This document shows, one piece after another, positions 12,588 through 27,500 of a stretch of 64,000 nt of DNA. The stretch is from Gordionus sp. m RMFG-2023 (Eukaryota > Nematomorpha > Gordioida > Chordodea > Parachordodidae). How positions within the stretch are numbered: the stretch's first letter is position 1; each line of letters starts with the position of its first letter. A model generated the notes under the pieces. The model ran no database searches. It saw only the letters and a program-made list of their open reading frames with translations, and was not told the origin of the DNA. The position numbers were made by a program, and so were the translations under genes. The DNA lies in NCBI RefSeq assembly GCF_954871325.1, contig NC_088775.1, positions 23,351,561 to 23,415,560 on the forward strand, given 5' to 3'.

Positions 12588-15500
12588 CTTTAAAAAAATA
12601 TGGTAATTTTATTTGATATTATCATTTTGAAAAAATGCATATCCCCGAAAAATCAATCCTTCGTGGCTTTTATCAGGCCCCCTTATTATATTTTCCAGCG
12701 AGCCTGGGTTTTAAAAAAATTTAATGAGCTTGGGAATAAAAAAATTTCATTTAAATTTAGCTTATTTTAAGGATATTCCAATTAATTTCATTAGTAATAT
12801 TTATCCATAACCATATTCTACTGTTGGTATTTGTTCAAAAAAATTGCTACTTTTAAAAATAATTTTTTTCTATATTTCAGCATTGCACAAAAAATGATAG
12901 CCTAAATATATTGAAATATTATTTATTTTCATTGAATACAAAATAAATTCAATTCTTGGATATTAAGACCAGCACAAAAGAATTTTAGAAAAAAGAATAA
13001 TAAATTTGTAAATATAAATATTTAAAAAAAAACCTTTAACAGAAAAATTAGAGAAAAAAATTAATCCATAGTTAAAATTTCGAAGTTAAATAATCAATTT
13101 CCCAGCAAAATTGTTATAAACCTGAAAAGATATTTTGAGCAAATGAATTTTATCCCTATAAAGCTGGACTCTTTCGATAAATGTGACCAACGGAGTTGCA
13201 TTATTGCTGGTTTTGTTCCGAGCTTTTTTTTCCGATTTATTTAAAAAAATATATTATATTTTTATAAGAGGTTTTTAATCTAAATTTAATTATTTAAAGG
13301 TTATGCCTAAATTTTTTTTGTTTTTGTTTTTATGCATTAAGATATAACTCTCCTAAAATTGATCACAGTTTTCAATTATTTTAAACTCTTATTTTTACAA
13401 AATAAACTAACATAACCTCATTCTATTTTTCATAAGTTTAGGTGAATAAATAAAATTATTAAAATTATTGAAAAAATAAAATTTTCTGACCTTTGTTGAT
13501 TTGAGTATAACCAGAGCTTGTTTGGAAAAAACAGGATTTTTTATCGTTCTTAGACGGATACATGCTTTCGAAAGGGGTCGAGGTAAAATTTATTAAGTTG
13601 TTGGAAGAATTGTCAACGGTGTCGGTACTGTAGATAGGTGAAAATATAGCGACCTTTCATCGTTTAAAAAATAAATAAAAGGAATTAGAGACATGCTTGG
13701 GAGCCAATATGAAAAATGGAAAGGGCAAGGTTTTAGAAAATTTTAATTTATTATGTAATTACAAATATAATTATGATGGCCATTCACAAATGTTTGTTTT
13801 TCTTTCTTTAATTCCCGTTTGTTTCACTTACCAATATAAAAATTAAAAAATGATTTCAATAAGTAAATGTAGAGAATGAAAACCAGGTGTACCAACATAG
13901 TTATTAAATGTAAACATTCAATGATAAACACAAATGATTCTACTATAAATGAATTGTAACAAAATTGCCATATTTTTTTAACATCATCTGCAGGATATCG
14001 ATGTTTCAATTTTTGGCAATAGGATCAAACTTCCGTATCTTTTTTGCCAGCCAAAAAATTTTGATGTTCCAGCTACTGCATACTAGGTAAATTGATTTCA
14101 AGATGAGCATCCTTATGTCCCGCAAATTTGAATATAATTATTTTTATAAATCGATAACTATCTTCAAAGATCATAAAATTGAAGATTTTTTAAAGATCAA
14201 TTTTTTTTTTAAATTATTTGAAGAGCATTTTAAACTTTGATCCTTATTATTTATGGGTTCATTCTGCTCTAAAAACACTGGGTAAAAAATTATAAAACAC
14301 ATCATTTAATTTTTAAATATTCGAGAAAAAAAATATAATATATAACAAACTTTTTTCATGTTATTCCTATCTTGGGATATATGAAAAGCTAGACCCTTCG
14401 CCGACAATGGTAATGCTATGAGGGTGTGGATAGAAGCATGAAGCGTTAGGAATTGAAACACCAAATCGTACAGGCCTAAGAGATGAGCGTATAAGAGCTT
14501 GATTTATATATATATTTATAAAATGGATTAAGTGAATACTAAATATAATCAACCTATCTCCAGATGGCTGAAATACTCCCGTAAATCTAAATAAAGTGCT
14601 GATTACAGTATAAAACCCGATCATAATATTTTTCGCGCTTTTTACGCTTTGATTTAGAAAATTATATAATTTTAAAGATGTTTTTTTATTTAAGTTTTAT
14701 GCCTCTAGCTTTTAACTGAAGCCATGAGAAATCTTATAAGAATAGCAAAGTCGCGCGAAAATTATACAATACTACAAAAATATAAAATTTGTTTATAATT
14801 TTACATCAAATTTTTTCAAAATCTACATTATAATTTTAATGTAGCAAGTAGCTTAAAATATAAAATAGAGCCATCAAAGATAGATATGAAAGAGAATTTT
14901 GAAGGTGACAACAACAAAATTTTCCTTAAAAAATAATTGATAAATTTCCTTTTCTACAAACTTAGAAAATATTTTAAACTAAATAAAAAATAATAATAAT
15001 AATACAATTTAAATATAGATGCATAAAATGTAGGATAATATCGTCCAATAAATCAGATGGACAAGATGCCGTCACAGTGATGTTATATTTTGGTTTGATA
15101 AATAAATTATAAATTAACTCATTGATTCATATCCGTCTGAGACATATTTTCAAAAACCATTTCTATGTCATTATCATTTGAACCCATATAAAATTTCGTG
15201 TGTCTTCTCATTTTCTCTACTAAACATTGCATTTTTTTGTAATTTCATAATATGGGCCTTTTGTTATGTCCTTTCCTTATAACATTTACAAATAGCATTA
15301 TTTATTTCTTCCTAATAACATCCTGCAGTACAAAAATGTCCTATAAGTTATAACATAATAAATCTTAAATTTAATCTAATTAATGAATTTTAAAAATAGA
15401 TTAACTTTACTTTTATTTATATAATATTTTGTTATAAACATTGCCATAAATTAGTTTTCGATTTTTTTAAAATTAATGGATGAACAATTATACCCTGAGG

Positions 15501-18500
15501 AATTTTAAATCGGGCTAATTCTTTAGGATACCCGGTTGGAAATATCAATAGCAATAATTTTAGTTTAAAAAATTTGATTTTATTTGAATCAAGGAATTCC
15601 ACAACAGAATTCAAATATTGGCCAACATACTTTCTTAAAAAAATACAGATATCGATAATTAGAATAACTTAAAAAAATTTCTATAGAAATATATGTTAGT
15701 GGCAATGTATTATATTTCAAACTTTAAATGATTTTTGGAGCGTGTTTTTTTATATCTAATCATTTGATTTTACCGGAAATGTATTCCATCATGTTTGGAA
15801 TACGTACCCTATGAATTTCAGACTATTTTGTCATGAATTTTTGAACTTAATATAATTTATATTAGTTTTTTCATAGATTTTTTTAATATAAATTATAAAT
15901 TATTCAAAATTATTTACAATTCATAAGATAGTTATTCTAAACAAGCTGGGATGTATTTCTAGTAAAAACAGATAAGTTGAATAACACATAGCCGCCAACA
16001 TATATCGTATGCATATATTATTGGCTCTGTATTTTTTTAAAAAAAGAAATAGTAACATGATTTATCAATATATAATAAGTCCGTAATTCTTGAATTGGAA
16101 TGTGAGCTATTTTTATTTGATTTAAACGAAAAAAAAATTGATTTTTTTAAATATCATTGCCGAGATATCTAAGCAGAATAAATTAGGGAATCAAACGTAC
16201 GATTTTAGCGTTTCACTGTCGGTTGAGGGAACTTCAGGAAAGAAGCTACTGGTTTTTAAGGATGATAGTTAAAAAATAAATTAAATATCTGAAATTTTGT
16301 ATCTTAGACAATAATATTTCTAGAAATTTGCAGATCCAATAGAATTTTTATTCGTGGATCTATGCCAACCACTTTTTTACCTCCACAATATATTTTTGGG
16401 TCATTTTATAGATTTTTAATTATTTCTATACTTTTGCCATATAATTAATATATTATGTTATTTTATAAATCATGTTATTTTTAATTTCTTAAAATTATTA
16501 AAATTTATCGGCATCTGATGATTTTTTTTTTATTATTGAAAAATAACCTTTAGAAAAATAAATAATTATATCAAATAATTCATATTAAGGTTAATACTAT
16601 CACATGTAAACATCCTTTCTATACCATATAACAAATTTGGAAAAATGATATTATAAATTGCTTGAGGTCAAAAAGATCTTTCCTTGCATTAATGCAACAC
16701 TTGTTATTAATTAGTTAACAAAAATTTTGGTGTAAGAACTGGAACAGAAAAACGCTCTTATATGGAGTCTAGGATTTGATATTAAATGATAAAACTCAAA
16801 GTAATTCCCTGTTATTATAAAAATGATATTATTTTTTGTATAAATTAGTATAATCAATATACACCGATTATATTTTTAGTTATCTTATTTGGTGTCTCGT
16901 ATTTTATTTTCACCATATTTTGTACCTATTTGCCTCATATTATATTCAACATATTGGTATTTGTAAAGAAAAATACCTTCTTTATACTTGTTATTAAAAA
17001 TGCTTTAACTTGTTTATCATATCTTATTTATAAATATCAGAGAATTATTATCACATATTATTCTTTTCGTGTTTGATTAATAACTTAAATGGAATAAATA
17101 ACCTAAGAAATGACGCTTAATCTGCTCGAGGGCCAACACGTTACCAGGCATGCTCACCCCCCCCCCCATTTTTCATGACATAGTGGTTTGAATAAAAACC
17201 TGTGTTGATTAAATGCTTATAAATTTTTTAAACTTTAAAATTTGGCGCGAGTAAAAATCCTCTTGTCAATTGGTTCAAATAGGTCCCGTGACAAGATATA
17301 ATCTTATCGAGGTCGTTGGAATTGCCGTTTAATTCTTTGATGAAGGTGTGCCAAGAGCATTCCATCACCTTTAGTTGTAATTTTTTTTATATTAAATTAA
17401 AGGTAAGGAAATGTTCCTAAAAACGAACAATGAGGAAAATTATTTTATCCTGTCCAAATAACTGTTTATAGATTATGTTTCTTATATTGTTTAACCCGAA
17501 TTAGTATTCTTTTTGTAAGTAATTGCGGTCTGTTTTAGTTGTGGTTAACAATTTAACATGATTTTGAGAAGAAAAAAAATGTGATAAATATATACCAGTT
17601 TTTATTCAACTAGGGTAAACAATACCAATAAAGTTTTTTAAATGGAAAAAGGATATCATTAAAAAATTCTAAAAATTAGACAAAAGAGGCAAATAAAGTT
17701 TTCTTTTAATGGGGTAAAATAAGTATATAAAATGGGGTAAAAGGATATGAATAATGATTTTTTACAAAATGGGGTAAAATATTTGATTGTACTATAAAAT
17801 ATTTTTAGTTTATCGATTTTAGATGATGCTTAGCGAAGAAACTCGAAGTTAGCTGTGATTCATAAGGAATATTGTAGGCACAATTTAAGCATGTTTTCGC
17901 ATTTCTTTAGTTCTATATCATTTTTTTTCTTTCTTTTATCTTCTTTCAATTTTTGCCATCAATCATTGGTGGTTTATATGATGTTCTTCGCAATTTATTC
18001 TTTTTTATATATAGCTTAGAATTCTGCAGGCCTCGTAGTTCAATTCCTGCCATTTATAATATGTACATCGCTGCAGTCTTTGGGCAACTAAAAATCGGGG
18101 CTGGGACCAGATCGACATTAAAGTTTTCGGCCATTGGGACTCGGGCCGAGAAAACCCGATTTGCAGGGACTCTAATATAATGAAGCCTATATATAAAAAG
18201 TCATCTCATAAATGAAAGAATTGGAGCTAACATTAACCCTTCAGTAACTCATACTAAAAAATGGCGGAAATATTCATGTTGGGTCAGACCCAAGTCCCTT
18301 AAAAAATGGCTTATATTTTAAAAACAAAAAAAATTTTGGATATATATTCAGAGATAAATTTAATAAAGCTACTGAAGATTTGAGTTCATAGAAAAAACAT
18401 TTCAAGTAATATTAATTTTAACATGCCTAAAGTCCCAAAGACCCTTGGAGAGTACAGAAGGGTAAAGGGAACAGCTAGGTCTCAGCCTAAGTGATAAATC

Positions 18501-21500
18501 TATGTTATGACAATGTAGTGTAGACAAATAAATAGGAACAAGTATGCAAAAATTTCAGAGGTGGTTAAAAAGATTTTTTTTAAGATATTATATTACCTCG
18601 AAATTGAAATAATACTGAATCTGTTGGATGAAATGCGACATGGTAGCTACCATTATGTGGCAAGAATGAAATAGTGATCCGATTTCTATAAAAATGGATA
18701 TATTATGTGTTTGTATAAAAAATTACTTTTGGAATAAATTTGTTCGAGATAGTCCATCTTATTGCTACCGTTAAATCGCCCCCTCGATTTAAATAAGAAG
18801 TTGGGGTAATTTTTCTGACGCTTCCAGCATTTAAGGAGGGTATGACACAGCCATTTAGTACGCCAAATCACCAAGAAAAGGGCTTGATAATTGTGAAGAT
18901 GAGCTTTCGTTAAAACCTTTTTTTCGAGGGCAAAAAGTAATCAACTAAGTTTTATTTTTTTTTCTATGCCTACACTCTGGCCATTTAATTTATTTAATTT
19001 ATTATAATTTTATACTATTTTTAACATCCTTTTGTAAAATATACCAAGTTTAGAGAGATCCAGTGCCAGACTCGGATTTTCCATATTTGGATCGGACGAA
19101 TTATTATTATATTTAATATATTTATTTAAAAAAAATGAAGATATAATAAATAAATTACAAAATTTTTTTAAATATTCTTTTGTTTAAAAATTTATGTGTA
19201 AAATTAATAAACAAAGTTTTCACAAAGCATATTACTATTTTTTTGATTTATATTTATGGATCATATGATATAATACATAAAATTTGTAAGTCGAGCAAAG
19301 CTAATTCATGCAGGGGAGGAGGGGGCTTAAGTATAATTGGCACTAATGAAATGTGGAAAAATTTGCAAAAACGTGATTTTTAAAAAAATTAATAAAATAT
19401 TGAATAATGTCGATGAATTATATTTATTCCACTGTTGAAGATATACTAAAAAATTTGAATATTTTTTTTATTGAATTAAAATTATATTCTGCGTATAAGA
19501 GAGCTATCCAAGGAACCCGTTAACATTTTTTTTAAATATTAATGTTTTATTTCACTTTTTAATAATTTGCATTTTATATATTGTTTTGATTTTGAATAAT
19601 TTTAAAAATAATAAAGAATAAAAAATTTTAAAAAGACTAAATAATAAAGATTAAAATGACATCATCAATAGTAAAATTCTATAACAAATATTTATTTATT
19701 AAAATACAAAAAAAATTACCACTGATAAAGGACCTTCTTCTATAACGTACTTGAGACAAAACATTTCCCAGATTGGAACCTTGTTATTATCTTTTTTAGG
19801 CTTCATAAAAATGATATAAAAAATATTATCACAAAATTCAGAAAAGAGAAATGAGTTAATTTTGACTCTAGAGCTGTACCGATCCAATATTTTCCAATAT
19901 TAAAAAAACCAATCTGGTTCCGATATTTATATTGATTTTTATTTACTATCTATCTTTGAACTAGGCCAATTAAAAAAAAATTATAATATTCGATTCGAAT
20001 TATTACCGAATACGAATAATAAATTATTTGTTTTATGATCGGATCGGTCCCGATATTTGGTGTTTTTCAAAAATATCGGATCGGCCCGATACCTGTAAAA
20101 AACCCGATCCGATCCTTTTACTAAAAATGCAATTCTTATAAAACTTTTGAGTAATGAAACTTTGAATTATTATTTTTTAATAAAAAAATTTTTTTTTAAA
20201 TATTTTAAAAAAAAATAAATTTTTTCGAGTTTCTATTTTACATTAATAATATTTTATAAATAATTTTTTTTTAAACAATGCAAATGTTATTTATTTTTTT
20301 AAATAGATTTTACAAGTTTTTTTATAAAAATAGAAAGGAACACCCAAAGTTTTATTTATTTTTAATTTTTTAAAAAAATAACACCAATTTTATTATTTAT
20401 ACTTTAAATAAAAATTATTTTAAATATGGTTTCTGAATTATGGAAATATTTTGATAAAGATGAAGGTAATTTTGCAAAATGCGTCATCTGCGGAATTCTA
20501 ATTTCACGGGGAGGAATACTGAAAAATTCGTTCAATACAACTAACATTAGGAAACATCTGAAGCGTTGCCATCAAAAGGAATTCGAAGAGCTAACACAAA
20601 AAGAACGAGAAATATTAGAAAAAACAAATCAAATTTTTAAAAAAAGAGCCCTGAAAGTCAGCCAACAATATCAGCCATTCTTAATAAAACTAATATTTGG
20701 AAACATTCTGATCCTAAATCAATAATAATTTCTAAATTTATAGGGGAAATGATAGCGTGTGACCACCAGCCGATTTCTATCTTGGAGGATATAGGCTTTA
20801 AAAGGCTTTTACATCATTTATGTTCAAATTACAAAATTCCCAATAGAAAGTATTTTTCGCAAGGAGTTATTCCGGATATATATGAAAAACTCTCCGAAAA
20901 AATTCGTAAAGAAATTTTGGTTGACGATTCTTTTTTATCCTTTACGGTAGATATATGGACTAGAAATTCAGGTGGCGATTCTCACATCTCATTAACATGC
21001 CACTATATAAACCAAAATTTTCAACAAATTAATAGAGTTCTAAATGTTAAAACATTTAATGAGTCGCATACAGCAATAAATATTGCTCATAATTTTGTGC
21101 ACATATAAAATGTACCTAATATATTAAAGGCTAGGTTAGATAAGTTCTATCTAGTCAATCAAAGCGTCATTCACTATGCTATATTATAATTTTAATATCC
21201 TCAAGTAAAACTCGTTTGGCACCAAAAAAATGATACTAAATAATAGATTTTTATTTTTTATATTAAAAATTCCCAGTTTAAAAGTCAAAACATTTAAAAA
21301 ATTATATACAATATATAAGAAAAAACATTTTTAAAAAAATAATATCAAATAATTATATTTAAGGAATCGTTATTTTTAAAGGCTTTTAAACAAAGAATTT
21401 CGTTATATTAAAATATATAATAAAATGACATAAAATAATAAACACAATATTTCTATCCCTTAAAAATAAACTACCAATCTTGGTTAAGAATATATTTATA

Positions 21501-24500
21501 TCAAATATTATAAACCCGATAAATCCTTAAAAATTAAAAGGTAATATATTTATATTTTACTTTAGAGGCAACAACAGTTATGCGATTCAGAATATCGGAA
21601 CTTTCGTATTTAGAATTACTATTTTTAATGGCATCCTCAAGAATTTGTGCCATTTTGTGACCGAAAAATGTGTGCTTCAAATCGTGGCCTTGATCTTAAA
21701 AAATAGGAAAAAATACAAACAAAACTTTTAATATTTTCTAAAACATTTTTTTTACAATACTTGCATCTCTATCTACACCTTGCAAGCTTTCCAGCCCGGT
21801 GACCAGCTGACTAGTAAAATCCCCTCTGGCTAACATCACGTGATCCCGGATGGCAGCGATGTGACTTACTAATCGAAGACGAGACATCACATGATTTACC
21901 AAGTCGCGAGAATTATTTTCGTAGCAGTGGGACAACAAGTTTATAAAAGGACGAGATAAAGCTTCATTTATAACATCAAAAAATACAATGGCAAAAATAA
22001 TGACATTTTACATAATTTATTCCTATTTTAAAATTTAAGATTTAAAATCAGAGACCTGCAGGCTCGGCCCTAAGCCCGGGTACCAGGGCTGGGAATTTTT
22101 TTAATATAAATTTATACAACATGAATTATTATATTCGTCAATTAGATATGGTTATAGTTAGTGTTGTTAAACGGCTCGTTTTGAGCCGATTTTTAAAAAC
22201 GACATACTCAAAATTTTAGCCAGAAAAATAATGCCTAAACCCAGAGATTTCGATAATACATGTATAGACCTTTGTTCCTTCAATGAGCAAAATCTTCAGG
22301 CTTGCGTAATATTTTTCTGGATGAAGTATTGAGTTAGCCGTTTTTAAAAATCGGCTCATAACGAGCCATTTAACAACACTAGTTATAGTGATTATATATA
22401 GTTATGATTAATATAATGTTGGGTGAAAGTTAACACTAGCTAACATAGTATCAATTACATAATATAATTATAGTTTTCCTGCCATGGAATAAATATGCAA
22501 AGGATTAAATAAATTATTATATAATATATGTTATATTTTTTATTAATTAAAATATCATTTTTTTTATAAATACAATTAATATAGTATATTTTCAAAATAT
22601 TATTTACACAAATTTTTTATAGTATCAATTTGTAATATACTAAATATCTGTTTAGAATAAAAAAAATAAAATGGCTCGTTTTGAGCCGATTTTAAAAAAC
22701 GGCTAACTCAGTTTTTTATCCAGAAAAATAAAATATTATGCAAGCCTGAAAATTTTGCTCATAGAAGGAGCAAAGGTCTAGACATATAGTATCGAAATTT
22801 CGAGGCTTAGTCAATACTTTTCTGGCGAAAATATTGTGTTAGCTTTTTAAAAATCGGCTCAGAACGAGCCGTTTAACAACATTAGCTAATATGCTTGCTT
22901 ATTAAATTATAATATTCGCCAAAAAATATGATAAAATACCAAATAGATGAATTTTTTGAATATACCAGGTCGAATATACTTTTAAAAAATTCCGAGCCGG
23001 ACCTAAAAAAATTTTTTTTTAAAAATCCAGGCCGGGCCTCAAAAAATTTTAGAAAAAAAAATCTGGGCTGGGCTGAAAATTTTTTAATCCGGGCCGGGCC
23101 ATACAAATCTGTTTAAAATTAAATAATATATAGTAATAATTCACATTATTTAAAACTACAAATTTAAAGTTTGATAATATCCTTTGTAATAAATTTCATA
23201 TTTGTTACTTTGCATAGGAATGGAGGTGGGAGGGGGGGGGGGCTTTATTATTTATTTTAAATTAAAATTCTAATGAGTTATTGTAAAAAATTGTAAGTAA
23301 ACAAAGAATATATTTAAAGTTTTTAGAAATCCTAAAGATTATAAAGCAATTTAAATCTTAGGTATGTATTAGTTTTTGAAAAGAGCCTATTATATTATAT
23401 GAATGTTTAATTCGTTTGCTTCTTTTTTAAAAAAAATATGAACTTAAACTCAAAAGATTGAAATTTAAAATTACCCCCCAACTCCGTATCCAAGAAATTG
23501 TATCTGGTGAATGCGTTTTGGTCGTTAACCTGAGACTTAAAAATATGGTGAAAATAGGGGGAGAGATTGGAAATATGTGAAGAATGGTAGGGAATATCGG
23601 AAAAATTGTCCACTTGGAAGTAAAGTTTATTGAGTAGATTTTCTTGGGGCGTTTCATTATTCTTCTCTCGTTTAACCTTACAAACTTCTTTCAGAAAATA
23701 TAGGGATTTGCCGGCAGAGAACATCTAAATATATTCAATATTATTAAATATTTTTGATTGCTAAAAATGAAACGAAATTATTGGATAATGAAAAAAAAAA
23801 ATTTGAAATATGAGAATAAAAGATAATTTATTAGTAGTATTACCAAAATTATCTGTTTGAGAGTGGTATTCCCAAAAATTATCTACTTGAGATAGTCCTT
23901 TTTTAATTTCTTTCTTTCTTATTTCTCTCTCTCTTTCCAATTATATTGGGATATAGTAGTATATTAAAAAATCATAGGATAATAACTTTGTAAATTTGAT
24001 CGTTGGAAATTAACTTGGGTAGCATAGTATAATTGATCACGTATTTTTGATTCCAGGCGTCTTGTTTCATCAAATCCATACTTTCGTCTATAGGAAACTA
24101 ATAATCACCATTTTTTTAAATATATAGGCTTTTACCTCGTAAAAATACTTTTAATTTAATGTATACATTTAGAAATATTAATTAAGAAAGGCACGTCCGT
24201 TATAATTAGGCTGCAATTTTATATGCGATTTTGCGCCTTAATAACAAAATCAGTTGATCAAATTTATAATAGAAATGTTAGATAGTGTCATACATTTGTT
24301 TCATAAAAATCAGAGCTTGATACGGGCATTAGCTATAAAAATCAAAAATAAATATAATATATTTTAAAAAATCCGGGCCGTACCTGAAAATTTTTTTTTA
24401 AAAAGCCGCGGGCCTGAAAATTTTTTTTGTTCTCGTTCAGTGAAATATCTTGGAACCCGGTTTAGATTTTGTCATTTAGAAAAATAAGGACTTTTAAAAT

Positions 24501-27500
24501 TTGGTAAAAATAACAGAAATATTAGTTTTTTTTAAATTTATTTTACTATATTTATCATTTATACCATAAAAATAATTTTATCATTATAATTAGAATAAAA
24601 TACAAATTAAAAATTAGTATTCTATTTGTTTAAAATTTATAAGAGAATTATAATATCTTCCAAAATAATTGTTTAAATTAAAAGATTTTATGCCTAACTT
24701 TGACAGTACATTGCAAATTTATGTACTCAACATTGGTATTTGAATATAATTGCTTAAATTAAAACAAGCTTTTCTAAACGATTCTTAAGTTTGGAATACA
24801 CTCCATTTGATGAAAATACCAGGGATGTGAACCCGAACCCCTTTAAAAAGTGGAGGATCCAAGGGTTCAGGGTGCTTAAAATTTTTAACTTAAAATTATT
24901 TTTTTTAAATTAATGTAAAAATATAATTTTTAAAAAATAATATAAAATTTTTATAATTTTATTAATTTTTAAAAAAATAATATAAAATTTTTCTAAGTAA
25001 AATGTTTATAATTTTTTTCGTGGAATCTCCCTAAAAAATAGTCACTTTAAAACTATAATTGATAAAGCAAGGGATGTTGTAAAATATTTAAGAACTCCCA
25101 CAATTGCTAGAATATTAAAATCCATGAAAAGGTAAATGGCAATTTTAGATTGCACAACACGTTGGTCCTCTATATGTATGATGCTAGAGCGATTATTAAG
25201 TTTGAAAGATTTCTGTAATAATTTTATCATAGGAGCATGTGAAATCATTTTGTCAGAAGATGATTGGAATCAAGTAAAAGAGCTTACTAGTGTGCTGGTT
25301 CCTTTAAAAATAACAACATTAAGAGTGCAAGCAGAACAATTGTGTTTATCGGATTTTTATGGCATATGGTTAAGATGTCGATTAGAGTTAGGGAGATTAA
25401 CAAGTTCTTTTTCAAATGAAGTATTAGAAAATACGAAAATAAGAGAGCAACAATATTTACAAAATAGTGTTGTATATGCTTCTATATATTTAGACCCGCG
25501 ATATCAGGTTTTATTAAGTAGTGAGCAAAAACAAATGGCTATAGACCATCTTGAAGATTTATGGCATACCCAAAACTCTATTATTTACAATACATTGGTG
25601 GTTACAACAATATCTACTGGTTGTAGCGATAACAATGATAATGATAACGATATTGATGATCTGGAAATTTTACTATTAGATAGAGAAAAAAAAATTAAAT
25701 TATCATCTGATAGAAAGGAGCAAAAAATATCTATTGTATTTTTAATAGAAAAGTTCTCGGAAGTTATGAGAATAAATAGAGATGCAAACATTTTAAAATT
25801 CTGGGAGGAAAATTCTTCAATATATCCAAAATTATATACCTTTTATAGAATCGTCATGGCTGTACCGGCGACACAAGTACAATAATTTATGTATAATAAA
25901 AATGACTATCTATTTTAGGTAAGTGTAGAATGTGGATTTTCATCGTTGACTAATTTACGTGGAAATCTGAAGGATGATATTTTAGAAGATTTCATGATTG
26001 TGCGAATATTTAAAATATAAATTATCTCATTTCGAATTATAAATGTGTATATATTGAAGTATAATAAAAAATGAATGAAAAAAAGTCTTATTTTGAGTCA
26101 TTATTTTTATGTTTCCTCTGAACCCGGACCCGAACCCTGGACCCGGGTCCTTTTAAATTTATTACCGGACCCTTTTTTTTGTCGAAGGGTTCACATCCCT
26201 GGAAAATACTCCCTACCGAAGCTGTTGATTGTTTTGCTAGGAATTAAATGGTCAGGCTACATTCATATTTTTATTATTTCATCTGAAAACATAATTTTAT
26301 TAAACGATGTTGATTTTCAGAATGGTGGGTTATAAAAACAATCATATAATAATATTTAAAAACCAATCTAATTTAGATATGACTAATATTTTTTTAAATT
26401 TTATCAGGTAACCAAACATATTAAAAATGATTAGATTGCAATTGGTGTAATATTTTGTTATAAACAATTGATTTATCCTCAGGAAAAAGGTTAATTAAAC
26501 CATATTTATCATAATATAAATTAAAAACTAGTCGCTATCAGAAAATTAAATTAAGAGTATTAAGAAATATTTTAATTTGCCTAATGCACACCCAATTGGG
26601 AAATAAGAGTGGCTAAAATAAAAAATAATAAAGCCACCATTACTTTATTAGTCAAAAAAAATAAAATTTTAAATTTGGTTTAACAGTTTTATTTGAGTAA
26701 AAAATGACTTTCTGACTCACTGATATTGACTAGTTAAATTTTTTTAAACCGTTTGCCCAAAATAACAAATTTTTGATTGACAGTCGGCAATTCATTCGAC
26801 AAAAATCAAATAAGCTCATGACTTATCAATATATATTTTTTCAATAATTTCCTGAACGGATCCACTAAGCATTAACCTTTTTACTTACAAAGAAATATTA
26901 TACTAAGGTAAAAAAAATTATGATGTATATTTTTCAATCCAAATCTGTAAATTCTCCTAATGATATATTAGTATTTGGTTTAAATCGCGATTTAGATCAA
27001 AAAAATCGATAAATCACAAATTTTGCCATACCAAATAGATATTGTTTAAATATATATTTGTTAATACACTTATATTTGAATCAAATATTTATACGACATT
27101 CATACGTAATATTAAAGTGTCATTCTTGAGTAAAATTGTACTCGTAAGGATACAATAAAGCTGCGTTTAATTTTCTCTTCGCATCAAGTTAGAAATTTCT
27201 GCAAGAGATTGAGTTTGGGATTATATTTTCATAGAGTACAACGGACATTTTTAGCGACTGTGTAGTGTGTGCTATGTCGCCAAGAGGCTAGATTAAAGGA
27301 TGGGGGGGGATAAATTATAATGCATTTTTTTATGTTTGATGGATTGCAGAAATGATTACATTTCTTATATGCTTAACGAGTTTAAGAAGAACTGACACCG
27401 CCATTTTGGCCAATATCGAAAGTTCTACCACCAACATGATATTGGCTCGGCGATTATATGTTTGATAAAATAGGCATCTATGGTTGCGAATTCTCATTTT

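Larger units (their letters stand above)
22049..23111. mobile_element. 1.06-kb non-autonomous hAT (CAGAGACCTGCA type) in a GCP3 intron
   Basis: Starts CAGAGACCTGCAGGCTCGGC and ends, inverted, CAGATTTGTATGGCCCGG. A perfect 8-bp duplication TTTAAAAT flanks it (22041-22048 and 23112-23119). The termini carry GGCCCGGCC blocks that recur in fragments at 24368-24420, 42876-42945, 58650-58760 and 59364-59460. Two MITEs are nested inside. No transposase frame, so it must have been mobilised in trans, plausibly by a hAT-D relative with similar ends. Confidence 0.8.

Noticed and set aside
13824-14009. Hydrophobic minus-strand frame ending at a strong GTAAGTG donor, looking like a membrane-protein exon
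   Set aside because: It lies inside a GCP3 intron, and its phase does not connect with the exon at 13491-13653 or with exon r; the hydrophobicity is typical of AT-rich chance frames.
14367-14624. Alternative 85-codon minus-strand frame over GCP3 exons q and r
   Set aside because: It reads through an intron with good splice sites; the spliced frame fits neighbouring phases and GCP3 motifs better.
15119-15219. Minus-strand frame with acceptor-like start and acidic C-terminal peptide ending in TGA
   Set aside because: It falls within the intron between GCP3 exons p and q, has no donor and would stop the protein early; treated as chance.
17953-18180. 75-codon frame and a GTTCAATTCC motif resembling a tRNA B box
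   Set aside because: No A box at the right spacing and no stems; the GC-rich part is explained by the MITE at 18017-18174.
22882-23116. Overlapping frames on both strands with Phe/Lys-rich peptides
   Set aside because: They arise from poly-A/poly-T and GGCCCGG blocks at the end of the element 22049-23111; not coding.
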